64,000 bases of DNA from Corynebacterium aurimucosum ATCC 700975 (GCF_000022905.1 NC_012590.1:2480001-2544000), one strand, 5' to 3'. Positions 45,712-57,037 are shown, counted from the first letter of the stretch. Numbers and translations: made by a program. The notes: generated by a model not told the origin, from the sequence alone.

Positions 45712-47082
45712 CTACTTCTCTGAGCCGACGTGTCCGATGCCTTCCTTGAAGATGGTGCCGCGCGGCGGCATCATTCCCGTGAACTTGAAGACGAGGTAGA
45801 TAACCACCGCGATGCCCAGGGAGATCCAGCCGAAGCCAGCGGTGAAGCCGTACATGACGGCCAGCGGCGCGATGATGGTCCAGGAAATCTCGAAAGGACC
45901 GAAGCCGATGTAGGCCATGCCGTACTCCGACAGGGTGCCGGACTTGAGCTTCGGATCGACGATCTTGAGGATCGCAATACCGGTGGCCACGGTAGCCGTC
46001 GCCCAGCCCCAGCCGAAGATGCCGCGCTCGATCCAGCGCTCGCCGAAGAACTCGGCGGGGAACCACATGAGGAAGAAGATGCAGTAGATGGTACCCAGGA
46101 CAAAGAGCAGGAGAAGAGCCTGCCAGTAGGCCGCGACGGCAGCCGGCACGATGGCCGCCACACCGAAGGCAATGAGGTAGTCGGTGGCCGCACCGGACAC
46201 CGAGCTCACAGTGTCCTTGTCCAGGTAATCCTTGGCGCCCACCATGTTCATCACCGCACGGAAGAGCAGACCCACGACCATAGACATAGCGAACAGCGGG
46301 ATGGACACGTTCTCCCACACAGAGGAGATTCCCTTGTTGATGCCATAAGCGGTCATCACGGTCAAAGCGATAAAGCCAACGTGCAGGGTGATGGGCTCGA
46401 TGGCAGAGGGGTTCGTCGTGGCACGGCCCAGGGAAGGACGATCCTCCAGGCGCGAGATGTAGCCGCGGCGCAGTTCCTCCGGAAGCTGCTTCGGCACATG
46501 CGAAACCTTGCCCTTACGGATGCCCCAGTTACCGGCGACGATACCGCCAATGATGGCGGCCAGCGTACCCACGGTGGCGGAGGTAAAGCCCAAGGAGGAC
46601 GCCGCCTCAGCACCCACACCTTCCAAGGCACTGCCGACAGCCGCCGCGGTACCGAAGCCACCCGTGAAGCCAACGGGCAGCATCATGCCGAACCAGTCCG
46701 GGGTATCAAAGGTTGGCTTGAACAGGAGAAGACCCAAAACGATGAACAGGCCCCACTGGCCGGTGAACATCATGGTGGAATAGCCCCACATGTTGCGGGC
46801 GCCTTTGCCCATATTGCCGCCCATCTCCATGGAGAAGGCCATGGAGGCGAAGACCACAGCGATGAGCAGTGAGGTGTAATCGCCGAGGTTGTCGGAGAAA
46901 CCGATCCAACCCAAGACATTAGGGCCTAAGAGCAAGCCGAGTAGGCCTGCCGTGATGGGGGCAGGCAAGAGCAAGTCCTGGAACACGAACTTGATCTGGT
47001 GGCGCAGAACGTTGCCGATAACCATGAGCAAAGAAATCCAGCCCACGTCGGTCATGATTGTGAACGCAGAGAATTCTTCCAT
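45712..47082 (-). CDS. GltS-like sodium:glutamate symporter
   Basis: A 456-residue membrane protein of the ESS (GltS) family. About ten to twelve hydrophobic segments in two inverted halves. The family signature GGxGTA appears as VGFTGGFGTAAAVGSALEGVG, and FSMEMGGNMGKGA fits the following loop. Start ATG 47082 (MEEFSAFTIMTD) rather than 47100. Transport of glutamate with sodium is the family role; the actual substrate is inferred. Single gene, divergent from the flavohemoprotein-like gene. Confidence 0.75.
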   Translation of the reverse strand: MEEFSAFTIMTDVGWISLLMVIGNVLRHQIKFVFQDLLLPAPITAGLLGLLLGPNVLGWIGFSDNLGDYTSLLIAVVFASMAFSMEMGGNMGKGARNMWGYSTMMFTGQWGLFIVLGLLLFKPTFDTPDWFGMMLPVGFTGGFGTAAAVGSALEGVGAEAASSLGFTSATVGTLAAIIGGIVAGNWGIRKGKVSHVPKQLPEELRRGYISRLEDRPSLGRATTNPSAIEPITLHVGFIALTVMTAYGINKGISSVWENVSIPLFAMSMVVGLLFRAVMNMVGAKDYLDKDTVSSVSGAATDYLIAFGVAAIVPAAVAAYWQALLLLFVLGTIYCIFFLMWFPAEFFGERWIERGIFGWGWATATVATGIAILKIVDPKLKSGTLSEYGMAYIGFGPFEISWTIIAPLAVMYGFTAGFGWISLGIAVVIYLVFKFTGMMPPRGTIFKEGIGHVGSEK

Positions 47083-47250
47083 GCGAAAACTTCCTTCCAT
47101 GCCGCACTCGGCGGCGTCCTTGAGACGAGACTCACCCTCTTTCGGGAAATGAACCGTTGATTACACTACAACCCCCTTCCCGCTTTTCCACCCCTGGCAT
47201 ATACCCCGAGGGTGATGTGGCTCTACCCCCAAGGGCTAGGATGGGCGGGC

Positions 47251-48450
47251 ATGAGGGAACTGGGTGAGCACCTACGCAAGCACGCGGAAGACTATCGCGA
47301 CGCAGTACACGGGCACTTTTTCGCCACCGTGGCCGAGTCCCGCCAAGTCTTTGCTCTGTCAATGAAGGACACGCACCCCTCCATGGCCCCGGCGCTCGCG
47401 TGGGTGCTGGAAAATATGGAGGACGGTGAGGTTCGGGGGGATGTGGCCAAGCGCCTGGCACGCATGGGCCGCGATCATCGCCGCCACGGTTTCCCTCCCG
47501 AGATCTATCCGAAATTTGAGACATCGTTGGTGCACGGGCTTCAGGTGCTGGGGCTCACCCCGTATCAGTACGACGTCGCCACGCGCACCATTTCCCACGT
47601 GTGTTCCATCATGCGCAGCGCCGCCCAAGAGGCGGATGTCGCCGGCCTTCCCCCTGCTCACAGCGCCCAGGTGGTGGCGGTGGAGAAGCCCAACCGGAAC
47701 ACCGCTGTGGTCCGGCTGGAATCCGGTATGGCGCTGGACTACCGCGCGGGTCAGCACGTGCCGGTGACCTCGCAGCTCACGCCGGGAACCTGGCGCCCGT
47801 TGACCCCGGCCGCTCCTGCTGATGATTCCGGGCAACTGATTTTCCACCTCGCGCTGGCCGGTGAGGCCTCCTCCATGCTGGCCAAGGCGCAACCGGGTGA
47901 TTGGTGGACGCTGGGCATGCCCGCCGGTGAGCCGCCGCAACTCGACTCCGACACCACACTGATTTCCTTCGGCACCGGGTGGGCGGGCGCCCGGGCGCTG
48001 CTTCTCGACGCCCTGGAGAACACCCTCCCCTCCGGTCTCCAGGTCTATGCCGTAGCCCCTTCGCCGGGCGAGCACTATGACACGGAATTTCAGGCCAACC
48101 TGCAGGCTTTGCTTCCAGAGCTGAAGCTGCGCCACATCGTGCGGGAGGGCCAGGACCCTTGGCTGCTGGGTGCGCAGCCGGCGGCCCACGGGTTTATGCC
48201 CGTGGTGGCCAACGAGCCGATGGAACCGGTGCTCGCTGAGGGGACCGACCGCCGCTTTGTGCTCATCGGTCCGGCCGACCGCGTGGAGCTAGCGCGCGCA
48301 GCCTTGCTCGCGGGCGGCGTCGCGGAGGAAGCTATCACCACGGATAGCTGGCAGCGTGGCCACGAGTGGGCGGCCTCCGCCGCGGAGCTCGACGGCTGGG
48401 GCGATGATTGGGAAGCCTGGGCGGCGTGGAAGAAATCCCAATGGGCATAA
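47251..48450 (+). CDS. Globin-reductase protein resembling flavohemoprotein, degenerate
   Basis: About 399 residues from ATG 47251. Residues 1-135 are globin-like; RRHGFPPEIYPKF resembles the F-helix region of flavohemoglobins, with the candidate proximal His in RRHGF. Residues 140-390 resemble the FAD/NAD reductase part: YRAGQHVPVTS, then WRPLTPAAP where flavohemoproteins have RxYS, and FGTGWAGARALLLDAL where the NAD loop should be GxGxTP. The FAD motif is therefore not canonical. Nitric oxide detoxification is the family role but activity here is doubtful. The C-terminus is unusually rich in Trp. Confidence 0.75.
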   Translation: MRELGEHLRKHAEDYRDAVHGHFFATVAESRQVFALSMKDTHPSMAPALAWVLENMEDGEVRGDVAKRLARMGRDHRRHGFPPEIYPKFETSLVHGLQVLGLTPYQYDVATRTISHVCSIMRSAAQEADVAGLPPAHSAQVVAVEKPNRNTAVVRLESGMALDYRAGQHVPVTSQLTPGTWRPLTPAAPADDSGQLIFHLALAGEASSMLAKAQPGDWWTLGMPAGEPPQLDSDTTLISFGTGWAGARALLLDALENTLPSGLQVYAVAPSPGEHYDTEFQANLQALLPELKLRHIVREGQDPWLLGAQPAAHGFMPVVANEPMEPVLAEGTDRRFVLIGPADRVELARAALLAGGVAEEAITTDSWQRGHEWAASAAELDGWGDDWEAWAAWKKSQWA

Positions 48451-48467
48451 GCGCCAAAAGCGCTTAT
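48447..48467. terminator. Bidirectional terminator between convergent genes
   Basis: ATAAGCGC (48447-48454) and GCGCTTAT (48460-48467) form an 8-bp stem with loop CAAAA. It includes the stop codon of the upstream gene and precedes the nitrilase-family stop at 48483 from the other side. Confidence 0.7.
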
Positions 48468-48482
48468 ACGTGGAAAAAGAGC

Positions 48483-49292
48483 TTAGGAGTCCAGGACGGG
48501 GAGGGATTCGCGGACCTTCGCCACGGCGTCTGGGTCCACCTCGCCGTAGAGGATTTCCGGCTCATAGCCGGCTTCGGCAAGGCGTGTTCCATCCGGTCCG
48601 ACGAGGACGGAGTGCCCAATGCCGGTGGGACCGGAGGCCTCCCCTGCCTTCGTCTCACCACCGGGGCGAGCCTGGCCTGCGGCCAGAATATAGGCCGTGG
48701 AATCAAGCGCGCGTGCCGCGCTGAGCAAGCGCCACTGCTCCAGCTTGCCCGGGCCATCCGCCCAACTGGTGGGCACGACGATGAGCTGAGCACCCTGGCG
48801 GGCAAGCTCCTTGAACTGTTCGGGGAAGCGGATGTCATAGCAGGTGGCGACGCCCACGGTGAGGTCACCGGCATCGAAAGCAACGAGTGACTCACCCGGC
48901 CGGACGGTATCGGATTCCTTGTACTTGAAAGCGTCGTAAGTGTGGATTTTTTCGTAGCCGCCGAGAACACCAGGCCCGGCAATGAGCGCAACGTTGGCCA
49001 CGCGGTTGATGGTCTTCTCTCCACGCTGAACGGTATCTGCTGGGGCAAACATGCCCAGCACCACGTAGACGCCGAGTTCTTCTGCCAGCGCGCGCACGGC
49101 GGTGGCGGTGGGGCCATCGAGCCCTTCCGCGTTCGTATCGAGGCGCCCAGAGTCGAAGCTCTGGGTGGTAGCTTCTGGCAGGACGATGAGCTGCGCGCCG
49201 TTGTCTGCGGCTTCCCGGATCTTGTCGAGTGCAACGGCGAGGTTCTCCTCGACGTTTCCGGTACTGGTCAATTGAACTGCTGCTACCTTCAT
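48483..49292 (-). CDS. Nitrilase-superfamily carbon-nitrogen hydrolase
   Basis: About 269 residues. The Glu-Lys-Cys catalytic triad is visible: E in IVLPEATTQ, K in GGYEKIHTYDAF, C in GVATCYDIRFPEQF. These match the Nit/omega-amidase branch, which hydrolyses amides such as 2-oxoglutaramate or deaminated glutathione. The start may be ATG 49292 (MKVAAVQLTSTG) or 49301; no clear ribosome binding site separates them. Divergent from the small protein and hydrolase at 49395. Confidence 0.85.
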   Translation of the reverse strand: MKVAAVQLTSTGNVEENLAVALDKIREAADNGAQLIVLPEATTQSFDSGRLDTNAEGLDGPTATAVRALAEELGVYVVLGMFAPADTVQRGEKTINRVANVALIAGPGVLGGYEKIHTYDAFKYKESDTVRPGESLVAFDAGDLTVGVATCYDIRFPEQFKELARQGAQLIVVPTSWADGPGKLEQWRLLSAARALDSTAYILAAGQARPGGETKAGEASGPTGIGHSVLVGPDGTRLAEAGYEPEILYGEVDPDAVAKVRESLPVLDS

Positions 49293-49394
49293 GCGGCCCA
49301 CGGTAGACGAGCCCGGACTAGTTATCCACAGATTTCGTGGATTCGCGGTTGCCGCTCTTTACGGCGCTAGGACAGTTGGCGCAGGCTCGATGCT

Positions 49395-49655
49395 ATGAAC
49401 CACCTCGACATCGACCAAGCTGCCCTTCCACAGATCCGCTCCCTCTTCGACCATGCCTCCCCCACTGTCTCCCCTTCCTTGCTAGAGCCTCCTCGCACGG
49501 CCCGCGCGCTAGCTCTCCTCGGCGCGCGTTGGGAGGATGCGCGAAGGGCCAGCGAAAGGTCTCGGAAGGCACGTTTAGAAGAGCTAGAGAGTTTCGTGGG
49601 CGTGACCCAAGGTTTTGATTCTGAGCTTTCCGCACGGCTGGAGGGAAGTGAATGA
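49395..49655 (+). CDS. Small helical protein preceding an alpha/beta hydrolase
   Basis: An 86-residue soluble protein with no recognised domain, rich in Ala, Arg, Glu and Ser. The middle (ARALALLGARWEDARRASERSRKARLEELESF) is predicted helical. Stop overlaps the next start as ATGA, so the two proteins are made together. It could be a partner or chaperone of the hydrolase, or a secretion-linked helical hairpin; no WxG motif is seen. Confidence 0.7.
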   Translation: MNHLDIDQAALPQIRSLFDHASPTVSPSLLEPPRTARALALLGARWEDARRASERSRKARLEELESFVGVTQGFDSELSARLEGSE

Positions 49656-50803
49656 GCGCGTCAGCGGCACTGCGCGCGGAGGCTGAGCGGATGGAAAATT
49701 CCGCGTCTGAACTTGAGGTTTATATCTCTGACTCGCACCATCATTGGGCAGACCTAGCGCTATTCGGCGCTGCGGCCGATGCCGCGCGGAGCGCATTGCA
49801 GCGCGCCACCGACACGCTGTTAGAACCCGCGCAGCAGATGAGCTTGGCCGCGCGGATCCTGAGCCTCTATGCGCCGCTGCAGGAGAGAATTGAACAGCTG
49901 CGCGCACGCGCCCTGCAGCTCGCTGCAATCCCTGCATTTGCTGAGCCCGCCAGCGTGGCGCTTGGGCAGTTGGATGCCTTGGCCGATGTCCTAGATTGGG
50001 CCTGCGCCCGCCAACTGAACGCCTTGTGCACTCCGGAGATGGCCCAGCCACCGAGCCGCTTGGAGGATTTCAGCGACCTAACCTTGGCTGAGCTGCACGC
50101 GGTCCAGCTGACCATGGCCAGCGAAGAGGTCCGCTCTTTGGTGGCGGCAAATCCGGATATCACCCTGCTGGAGGCCAGCCCCGGGCGGCTGGTAGCGCTC
50201 GTGGACCCCGAAGGTATCGGCACTCAGGCCGCGCAGGTGAGCACGTTTGTGGGCGGGGTAGGTTCTTCTGATGCAGCGAGCTGGCCCACCGCCGTGGAGC
50301 GCGCCCGCGCCATCGCGCGCGCCACTAGTGGGCCCACGGTGGCGTGGATTGGATACTCCGCCCCGTCCTCGTTGGCCCGCGCGGCACACGAGGACCCGGC
50401 GCGCCGCGGTGCTACTGAGCTGGGCCGCTTTCAGCGCGCTTTGCGGCAGCGTTTTCCGCACGCGCAGCACATCCTCCTGGGTTATTCCTATGGCTCCGTG
50501 GTGGTGGGCAAGGCCGCACAGCAGGACTATGTTGCGGATGACATCGTGCTCGTCGGCAGCCCGGGCGCTTCCGTGGGCGCCGCCTCGCAACTGCACGGCC
50601 GGGTCTGGAGTGCGCGCAACACCGAGGATCCCATCGCGGTTGCCACTGGTCCGCGTGGCGGAATCCACGGCCCCGATCCCTCCTCCTCTGCCTTCGGCGC
50701 GACCCCTCTGCCAGGTGCTAGCGGGCTTCCGGGCGATCATGGCTCCTATTGGAAAGACCCCGCATTTCTGCGGGGTCTGGGCATCATTGCGCAACGTTTC
50801 TAG
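49652..50803 (+). CDS. Alpha/beta hydrolase, DUF1023 type
   Basis: A 383-residue protein. The N-terminal 170 residues are helical (RAEAERMENSASELEVYISDS; LEPAQQMSLAARILSLYAPLQERIEQLRARALQLAAI region), and the C-terminal 200 form the DUF1023 alpha/beta hydrolase fold. The nucleophile elbow is LLGYSYGSVVVG (G-Y-S-Y-G), the acid is probably in the NTEDPIAVATG segment, and the His in LPGDHGSYW. GGAGGG precedes the ATG. In other actinobacteria this family often has a helical ESX-like N-terminal part; substrate is unknown. A perfect 10-bp hairpin lies inside the last codons (50755-50778). Confidence 0.82.
   Translation: MSASAALRAEAERMENSASELEVYISDSHHHWADLALFGAAADAARSALQRATDTLLEPAQQMSLAARILSLYAPLQERIEQLRARALQLAAIPAFAEPASVALGQLDALADVLDWACARQLNALCTPEMAQPPSRLEDFSDLTLAELHAVQLTMASEEVRSLVAANPDITLLEASPGRLVALVDPEGIGTQAAQVSTFVGGVGSSDAASWPTAVERARAIARATSGPTVAWIGYSAPSSLARAAHEDPARRGATELGRFQRALRQRFPHAQHILLGYSYGSVVVGKAAQQDYVADDIVLVGSPGASVGAASQLHGRVWSARNTEDPIAVATGPRGGIHGPDPSSSAFGATPLPGASGLPGDHGSYWKDPAFLRGLGIIAQRF
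50755..50778. terminator. Perfect hairpin inside the 3' end of the hydrolase gene
   Basis: AGACCCCGCA (50755-50764) and TGCGGGGTCT (50769-50778) enclose the tetraloop TTTC, about 25 bases before the hydrolase stop. On the minus strand it is followed by TTCC. It may end the convergent ald transcript within this gene. Confidence 0.55.
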
Positions 50804-50834
50804 CAGGCATCACGCCAGGGTTTTTGCTTGCGGC

Positions 50835-52355
50835 TTAGAAGAGACCAGCCTGCTCCTCGGAGTAGGACACCAGCATGTTCTTCGTCTCCTGGTAGTGGGA
50901 CAGCATCATGAGGTGGTTCTCGCGTCCGATGCCAGACTCCTTGTAGCCACCGAAGGCGCTGTGCGCTGGATAGACGTGGTAGTGATTCACCCACACGCGG
51001 CCGGCCTGGATTTCGCGCCCGGCGCGGTAGCAGGTGTTCTGGTGACGCGACCACACGCCAGCACCCAGGCCGAAGTTGGTGTCATTCGCAATCTGGATGG
51101 CTTCCTCGAAGTCCTTGAACGTGGCCACAGACAACACCGGGCCGAAGATCTCCTCGCGGAAGATACGCATATCATTGGTGCCGCGGAAGACGGTCGGCTC
51201 AATGTAGTAGCCGTTTTCCAGTCCCTCCACCTTGTTCACATGGCCACCGACGAGGGTTTCTGCGCCCTCCTTCGGCCCCACCTCCAGGTATTCGGTAATC
51301 TTGTCCATCTGCTCCTGGGAGGCCTGCGCACCCATCATCGTTTCGGTATCGAGCGGGTGGCCGATCTTGATCTTCTTCACGCGCTCCACTGCCATCTCCA
51401 GGAATTTATCCGCGATGTCCTCGTGGATCAGCGCGCGCGACGGGCAGGTGCACACCTCACCCTGGTTGAGCGCGAACATGACGAAGCCCTCCACGCACTT
51501 CTCCAGGTATGTATCGTCCTTATCCATGATGTCCGCGAAGAAGATGGACGGGGACTTGCCGCCAAGCTCCAGGGTGACGGGGATGACCTTATCCGCGGCG
51601 GCCTTGTTAATAATCTTGCCCACCGGGGTGGAACCGGTAAACGCAATTTTGGCAATGCGATCCGAGGTGGACAACGCCACGCCCGCTTCCTCACCGACAC
51701 CGTTGACGATGTTGAGTACGCCCTTCGGCAGGAGGTCCTCGATAATCTCAATGAGCAGCAGAATCGAGGCCGGGGTTTGCTCAGCCGGCTTCATCACGAT
51801 GGTGTTACCTGCGGCCAACGCCGGGGCGATCTTCCACGCCGCCATAAGCAGCGGGAAGTTCCACGGGATGATCTGGCCCACCACGCCCAGCGGCTCGTGA
51901 AAGTGGTAAGCCACGGTGTCCTGGTCAATCTGGGAGAGGCGGCCCTCTTGGGCGCGGATGGCGCCGGCGAAGTAGCGGAAGTGATCAACGGCTAGCGGGA
52001 TATCAGCGGCGAGGGTCTCGCGTACGGCCTTGCCGTTCTCCCAGGTTTCCGCGACGGCGATCTTTTCCAGGTTTTCCTCGATGCGGTCCGCGATGCGGTG
52101 CAGCAGAAGTGCGCGCTCGGCCGGGGTGGTCTTGCCGAAGGTCTCGAAGGCTTTCTCAGCGGCGTCGATGGCCAGGTTGATGTCTGCTTCCTTGCCGCGG
52201 GCCACTTGGCAGAAGACCTCACCGGTCACCGGGGTGATGTTGTCCATGTATTCGCCATCGACCGGCGGAACCCACTCGCCGCCGATGTAGTTGTCGTAGC
52301 GCTCACGGAAGTTGACGATGGCATCAGGGGTTCCGGGGTTTGCATACAGAGTCAT
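50835..52355 (-). CDS. ald: NAD-dependent aldehyde (acetaldehyde) dehydrogenase
   Basis: A 506-residue aldehyde dehydrogenase oxidising an aldehyde to the acid. Landmarks: [32 protein letters not shown], cofactor loop FTGSTPVGK, catalytic Glu in [12 protein letters not shown], and catalytic Cys in [12 protein letters not shown]-terminal [12 protein letters not shown] is complete. Sequence and its place beside hspR-dnaJ-grpE-dnaK match the corynebacterial ald used for ethanol and acetaldehyde oxidation. Two inverted repeats upstream (52497-52515, 52547-52595) may be operators. Monocistronic. Confidence 0.93.
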   Translation of the reverse strand: MTLYANPGTPDAIVNFRERYDNYIGGEWVPPVDGEYMDNITPVTGEVFCQVARGKEADINLAIDAAEKAFETFGKTTPAERALLLHRIADRIEENLEKIAVAETWENGKAVRETLAADIPLAVDHFRYFAGAIRAQEGRLSQIDQDTVAYHFHEPLGVVGQIIPWNFPLLMAAWKIAPALAAGNTIVMKPAEQTPASILLLIEIIEDLLPKGVLNIVNGVGEEAGVALSTSDRIAKIAFTGSTPVGKIINKAAADKVIPVTLELGGKSPSIFFADIMDKDDTYLEKCVEGFVMFALNQGEVCTCPSRALIHEDIADKFLEMAVERVKKIKIGHPLDTETMMGAQASQEQMDKITEYLEVGPKEGAETLVGGHVNKVEGLENGYYIEPTVFRGTNDMRIFREEIFGPVLSVATFKDFEEAIQIANDTNFGLGAGVWSRHQNTCYRAGREIQAGRVWVNHYHVYPAHSAFGGYKESGIGRENHLMMLSHYQETKNMLVSYSEEQAGLF

Positions 52356-52496
52356 GTGCCTACTGCCTTTCTAGTGGGTTCAGTTTCCTCACGGCGGCCG
52401 CCCGCACAAAGCTTCAGAACAGTGATGGGCGACACAACGTTGAATGCGAGTGTAGCGATAAGTTTTGCCAATCTCACGTTTTCAAAGAGGAAAGCT

Positions 52497-52515
52497 TTTG
52501 GGTTTGTTACCCAAA
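52497..52515. promoter_or_regulatory. 7-bp inverted repeat upstream of ald
   Basis: TTTGGGT (52497-52503) and ACCCAAA (52509-52515) with a 5-base spacer, 142 bases before the ald start. Candidate operator. Confidence 0.5.
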
Positions 52516-52546
52516 GGCTCCCGAACTTACTGCCCTAACTGCCCTC

Positions 52547-52595
52547 GTTGCCAAAGTTTGGCGGTCCAGAGCAGGCGAGCAAGAACTTTGGCAAC
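52547..52595. promoter_or_regulatory. 12-bp perfect inverted repeat upstream of ald
   Basis: GTTGCCAAAGTT (52547-52558) and AACTTTGGCAAC (52584-52595) with a 25-base spacer. The arms are themselves suited to bind a dimeric regulator, or the whole could be an RNA stem. Confidence 0.6.
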
Positions 52596-52692
52596 ACGGG
52601 CACTTGTTAAACAAAGAGCATGAAGACTCCGGCCGAGCAGGCTGTAGATGGGCCCAAAACAGAAGAACCCCTCCGCGAAGGAAGGGAAACTT

Positions 52693-53115
52693 CTAGCTGT
52701 CACGGCGTCGATTACGACGCGGCGTCCACATCACCACGGAGGTCGAGCGCGGTACGTGGACCAGCTCACCACGTGACGGGCGGCCCTGGCTGCGCAGGCG
52801 CTCTACTTCTGCCTGCAATTCGTCGCGCTCGGCGGCGAGGCGGTCACGCTCCGCAGTTAGCTCGATGATGGATTTAATACCGGCCAGATTCACGCCATCG
52901 TCCTGCGAGAGCGTCTGAATCTTGCGCAGGAGCTCGATGTCGCTCTCCGAATAACGGCGCCCACCCCCGGAGGTGCGGGCTGGGGAAACCAGCCCCATCC
53001 GGTCATACGTGCGCAGAGTTTGAGCATGCATGCCGGACAGTTCCGCGGCCACGGAGATGACATACATCGCCTTGGGCTGCGCCGTATCACTTCGGTTTGT
53101 TCTGTCCTTGCTCAT
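52693..53115 (-). CDS. hspR: Heat-shock repressor HspR (MerR family)
   Basis: A 140-residue repressor. The MerR helix-turn-helix is AMYVISVAAELSGMHAQTLRTYDRMGLVSPARTSGGGRRYSESD (in pieces: SVAAELSGMHAQTLRTYDRM then GGRRYSESDIELL), followed by a coiled coil (LTAERDRLAAERDELQAEVERL) and a basic tail. HspR binds HAIR repeats with DnaK as corepressor, switching off dnaK and clpB when free DnaK is plentiful. Such repeats are visible upstream of both genes here. A near-perfect AAGGAGGT lies before the ATG; it is 12 bases after dnaJ and cotranscribed with it. Confidence 0.95.
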   Translation of the reverse strand: MSKDRTNRSDTAQPKAMYVISVAAELSGMHAQTLRTYDRMGLVSPARTSGGGRRYSESDIELLRKIQTLSQDDGVNLAGIKSIIELTAERDRLAAERDELQAEVERLRSQGRPSRGELVHVPRSTSVVMWTPRRNRRRDS

Positions 53116-53127
53116 CTCACACCTCCT

Positions 53128-54333
53128 TTAGCGCGCTACCGTGTTACCGGCCCAGCCGGCACGCGGATCAAAGCCGGAGTCCTTCTCCGCCTGGGCGTAA
53201 CTGCGCAGCGCCGAGGAGGCCGCCGCATCCAGCGTGGAGGGCACGGTGACCTGCACGGTCACCATGAGGTCACCGGCCTTGCCGCCGCGCTTAGCCACGC
53301 CGCGCCCCTTCACGCGTAGAGTGCGGCCATCGGGCGTGCCCGCCGGCACCTTCACACGCACGGGCGAATCGAGGGTCGGCACCGTAATGGTGTCGCCCAA
53401 GGCCAGCTCCGCAAAGGACACCGGGACAGTGACGTGCAGGTCATCGCCTTCCCGGGTGAAAACCTTGTCAGGCTTTACCGTAACCGCCACAAAGAGGTCA
53501 CCGGAGGGCGTGCCATTCGGGCCGGCTTCGCCTTGCCCGGCAAGGCGCACCTTCTGACCATCGATCACTCCAGCGGGGATACGCACCGTGATAGAGCGAG
53601 TGCGGTGCACCGTTCCGGACCCAGAACAATCCGGGCACGGATCCTCGGCGCGCTGGCCAGTGCCATCGCAGTCAGCACACGGCGCCGAGAAGCCGAAGGT
53701 ACCGCGCTGCTCAGAGGTAAACCCGGTGCCGTCGCACGTCGAGCACGTCGTCAGCTTCCCGCTCTTCGAACCGGAGCCGTGACACGTGGTGCAAGGAGCT
53801 TCGCCACTGAGCTGCAAAGGAATGGTCGTTCCCTTCGCTGCCTCGCGGAAGTCGAGGGTTATTTGCGTTTCGACGTCGGCCCCCCGCGACGGCCGAGCTG
53901 CGTGGCCAGCACCACCGCCGCGGTTGAAAACGCCACCGAAGATATCCCCAAGACCGCCGCCTTGAGACGCTCCTCGAGCGGATCCTCCGAAGATGTCGGA
54001 GAGGTCGAATTCTTGCGCACCCGGTCCACCCATGTGCGTGGATCGAAACCCGCCGGGAAACCCGGCGCCTCCTCTCCGTCCAAAGCCGCCACCGCGCATC
54101 ATGGCCTTGAACTGGTCATAGTCCTTGCGGGTAGCTTTATCAGAGAGCACATCATAGGCTTCCGCCACCTGCTTGAATTTCTCCGCAGCCGCGGGGTTAT
54201 CCGGGTTGGCGTCGGGGTGGTTCTTGCGGGCCAGCTTGCGATAAGCCTGCTTAATCTCTTCGGCAGTCGCGGACGAGGAGACCCCCAGATCCGCGTAATA
54301 ATCCTTGTCTGCCCATTCTGGCTTGGCGTTCAC
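53128..54333 (-). CDS. dnaJ: Chaperone DnaJ
   Basis: A 401-residue co-chaperone stimulating DnaK ATPase. J domain at 10-75 with the HPD motif in [11 protein letters not shown], a Gly/Phe-rich region to about 140, four zinc-binding CxxCxGxG repeats ([32 protein letters not shown]), then the substrate-binding C-terminal part. GTG start at 54333 after AAAGGAGGA. A hairpin separates it from grpE, so dnaJ-hspR may have its own transcript or reduced readthrough. Confidence 0.95.
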   Translation of the reverse strand: MNAKPEWADKDYYADLGVSSSATAEEIKQAYRKLARKNHPDANPDNPAAAEKFKQVAEAYDVLSDKATRKDYDQFKAMMRGGGFGRRGGAGFPGGFRSTHMGGPGAQEFDLSDIFGGSARGASQGGGLGDIFGGVFNRGGGAGHAARPSRGADVETQITLDFREAAKGTTIPLQLSGEAPCTTCHGSGSKSGKLTTCSTCDGTGFTSEQRGTFGFSAPCADCDGTGQRAEDPCPDCSGSGTVHRTRSITVRIPAGVIDGQKVRLAGQGEAGPNGTPSGDLFVAVTVKPDKVFTREGDDLHVTVPVSFAELALGDTITVPTLDSPVRVKVPAGTPDGRTLRVKGRGVAKRGGKAGDLMVTVQVTVPSTLDAAASSALRSYAQAEKDSGFDPRAGWAGNTVAR

Positions 54334-54424
54334 TGGGCATCTCCTCCTTTCAGGAGAGTCGATAAACGATCAGGTTTTAAAATTTTTGCTAAGTAAAAAT
54401 GCTAATTAAGTAGTGAAAAGAAGA

Positions 54425-54457
54425 GTGGCGCCAAGGAACACTGAGCCCTGACGCCAC
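54425..54457 (-). terminator. Intercistronic hairpin between grpE and dnaJ
   Basis: GTGGCG (54425-54430) pairs with CGCCAC (54452-54457) and further bases pair inside. On the minus strand TCTTCTTTT follows. A partial terminator that would make dnaK-grpE more abundant than dnaJ-hspR. Confidence 0.6.
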
Positions 54458-54466
54458 CTGCGATAC

Positions 54467-55132
54467 CTATTCTGCGCTATCCGAGCTATCCGGACTCTCA
54501 GCGGTATCGGCTGACTCGGCGGGGTCGGCGATAATCACCATGGCAGTGCGCACAACGCGCTCGCCCACCGTGTAGCCACGACGCAGGACCGTGCCGACGA
54601 CCTGCTCGTCACCAGTCGAGAGGTCCTGGACTGCTTCGTGCACCTCGGGGTCGAAGGCGTCGCCCTCGGCGCCGAACGGGGTCAGCTGGTTATTAGTCAG
54701 CACGCCTGTGAGCTTGTCTGCGATGGCCTTGAGCGGCCCCTCGTTGAGGTCACCGTGCTGGCGCGCGAGCTCTAGGTCATCAAGGATAGGCAGGAAATCT
54801 GCCAGGACCTTGGCCTTGGCGGTCTCGATCACGGCCTGACGGTCACGCTCGGTGCGACGGCGGTAGTTGGTGTACTCCGCGTTGAGGCGCTGCAGGTCCT
54901 CGGTGCGCTCAGCCAGCTGAGCCTCCAGGGAGTTCTCAGCACTGGCGTCCTCATCAGCGATGTCGCGAGCGGCATCCTCAACCGCAGCTTCTGCCTCAGC
55001 GGTGCCCGCGGTGGCGTCATCCACGACGCCGTCGGCAGAAGCAGCCTCAGCGGCGGCAGCCTCCGCAGCCTCAGCGGAGGTTGCCTCAGGGTCGGTGTTG
55101 GCCGGGTTGCCCGGGTCCTGAGGGGAGGTCAT
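54467..55132 (-). CDS. grpE: Nucleotide exchange factor GrpE
   Basis: A 221-residue exchange factor releasing ADP from DnaK. The first 65 residues are Ala/Glu/Asp-rich and disordered. A long helix follows ([38 protein letters not shown] region), then the beta-wing domain with [43 protein letters not shown] 3 bases after dnaK; AAGGAG lies within the end of dnaK. Confidence 0.95.
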   Translation of the reverse strand: MTSPQDPGNPANTDPEATSAEAAEAAAAEAASADGVVDDATAGTAEAEAAVEDAARDIADEDASAENSLEAQLAERTEDLQRLNAEYTNYRRRTERDRQAVIETAKAKVLADFLPILDDLELARQHGDLNEGPLKAIADKLTGVLTNNQLTPFGAEGDAFDPEVHEAVQDLSTGDEQVVGTVLRRGYTVGERVVRTAMVIIADPAESADTAESPDSSDSAE

Positions 55133-55135
55133 GGT

Positions 55136-56980
<1,845 letters not shown>

Positions 56981-57016
56981 GATCTTTTCTCCTTGCTTGG
57001 TTGGGTTTGTTCTTAA

Positions 57017-57037
57017 GTTGATAATGCGCGACTCAAC
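57017..57037. promoter_or_regulatory. HAIR-like operator upstream of dnaK, site C
   Basis: GTTGATA-N7-ACTCAAC: 10 of 14 matches to the HAIR consensus. Closest of three to the dnaK start. Confidence 0.55.

Larger units (their letters stand above)
52356..52692. promoter_or_regulatory. Control region of ald and 3' region of hspR
   Basis: 337 bases without a gene. It contains the ald promoter and two strong inverted repeats listed separately. Nearer hspR, GAAG..CTTC around 52661-52695 may be part of a weak terminator for hspR. No GlxR consensus was found. Confidence 0.6.
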
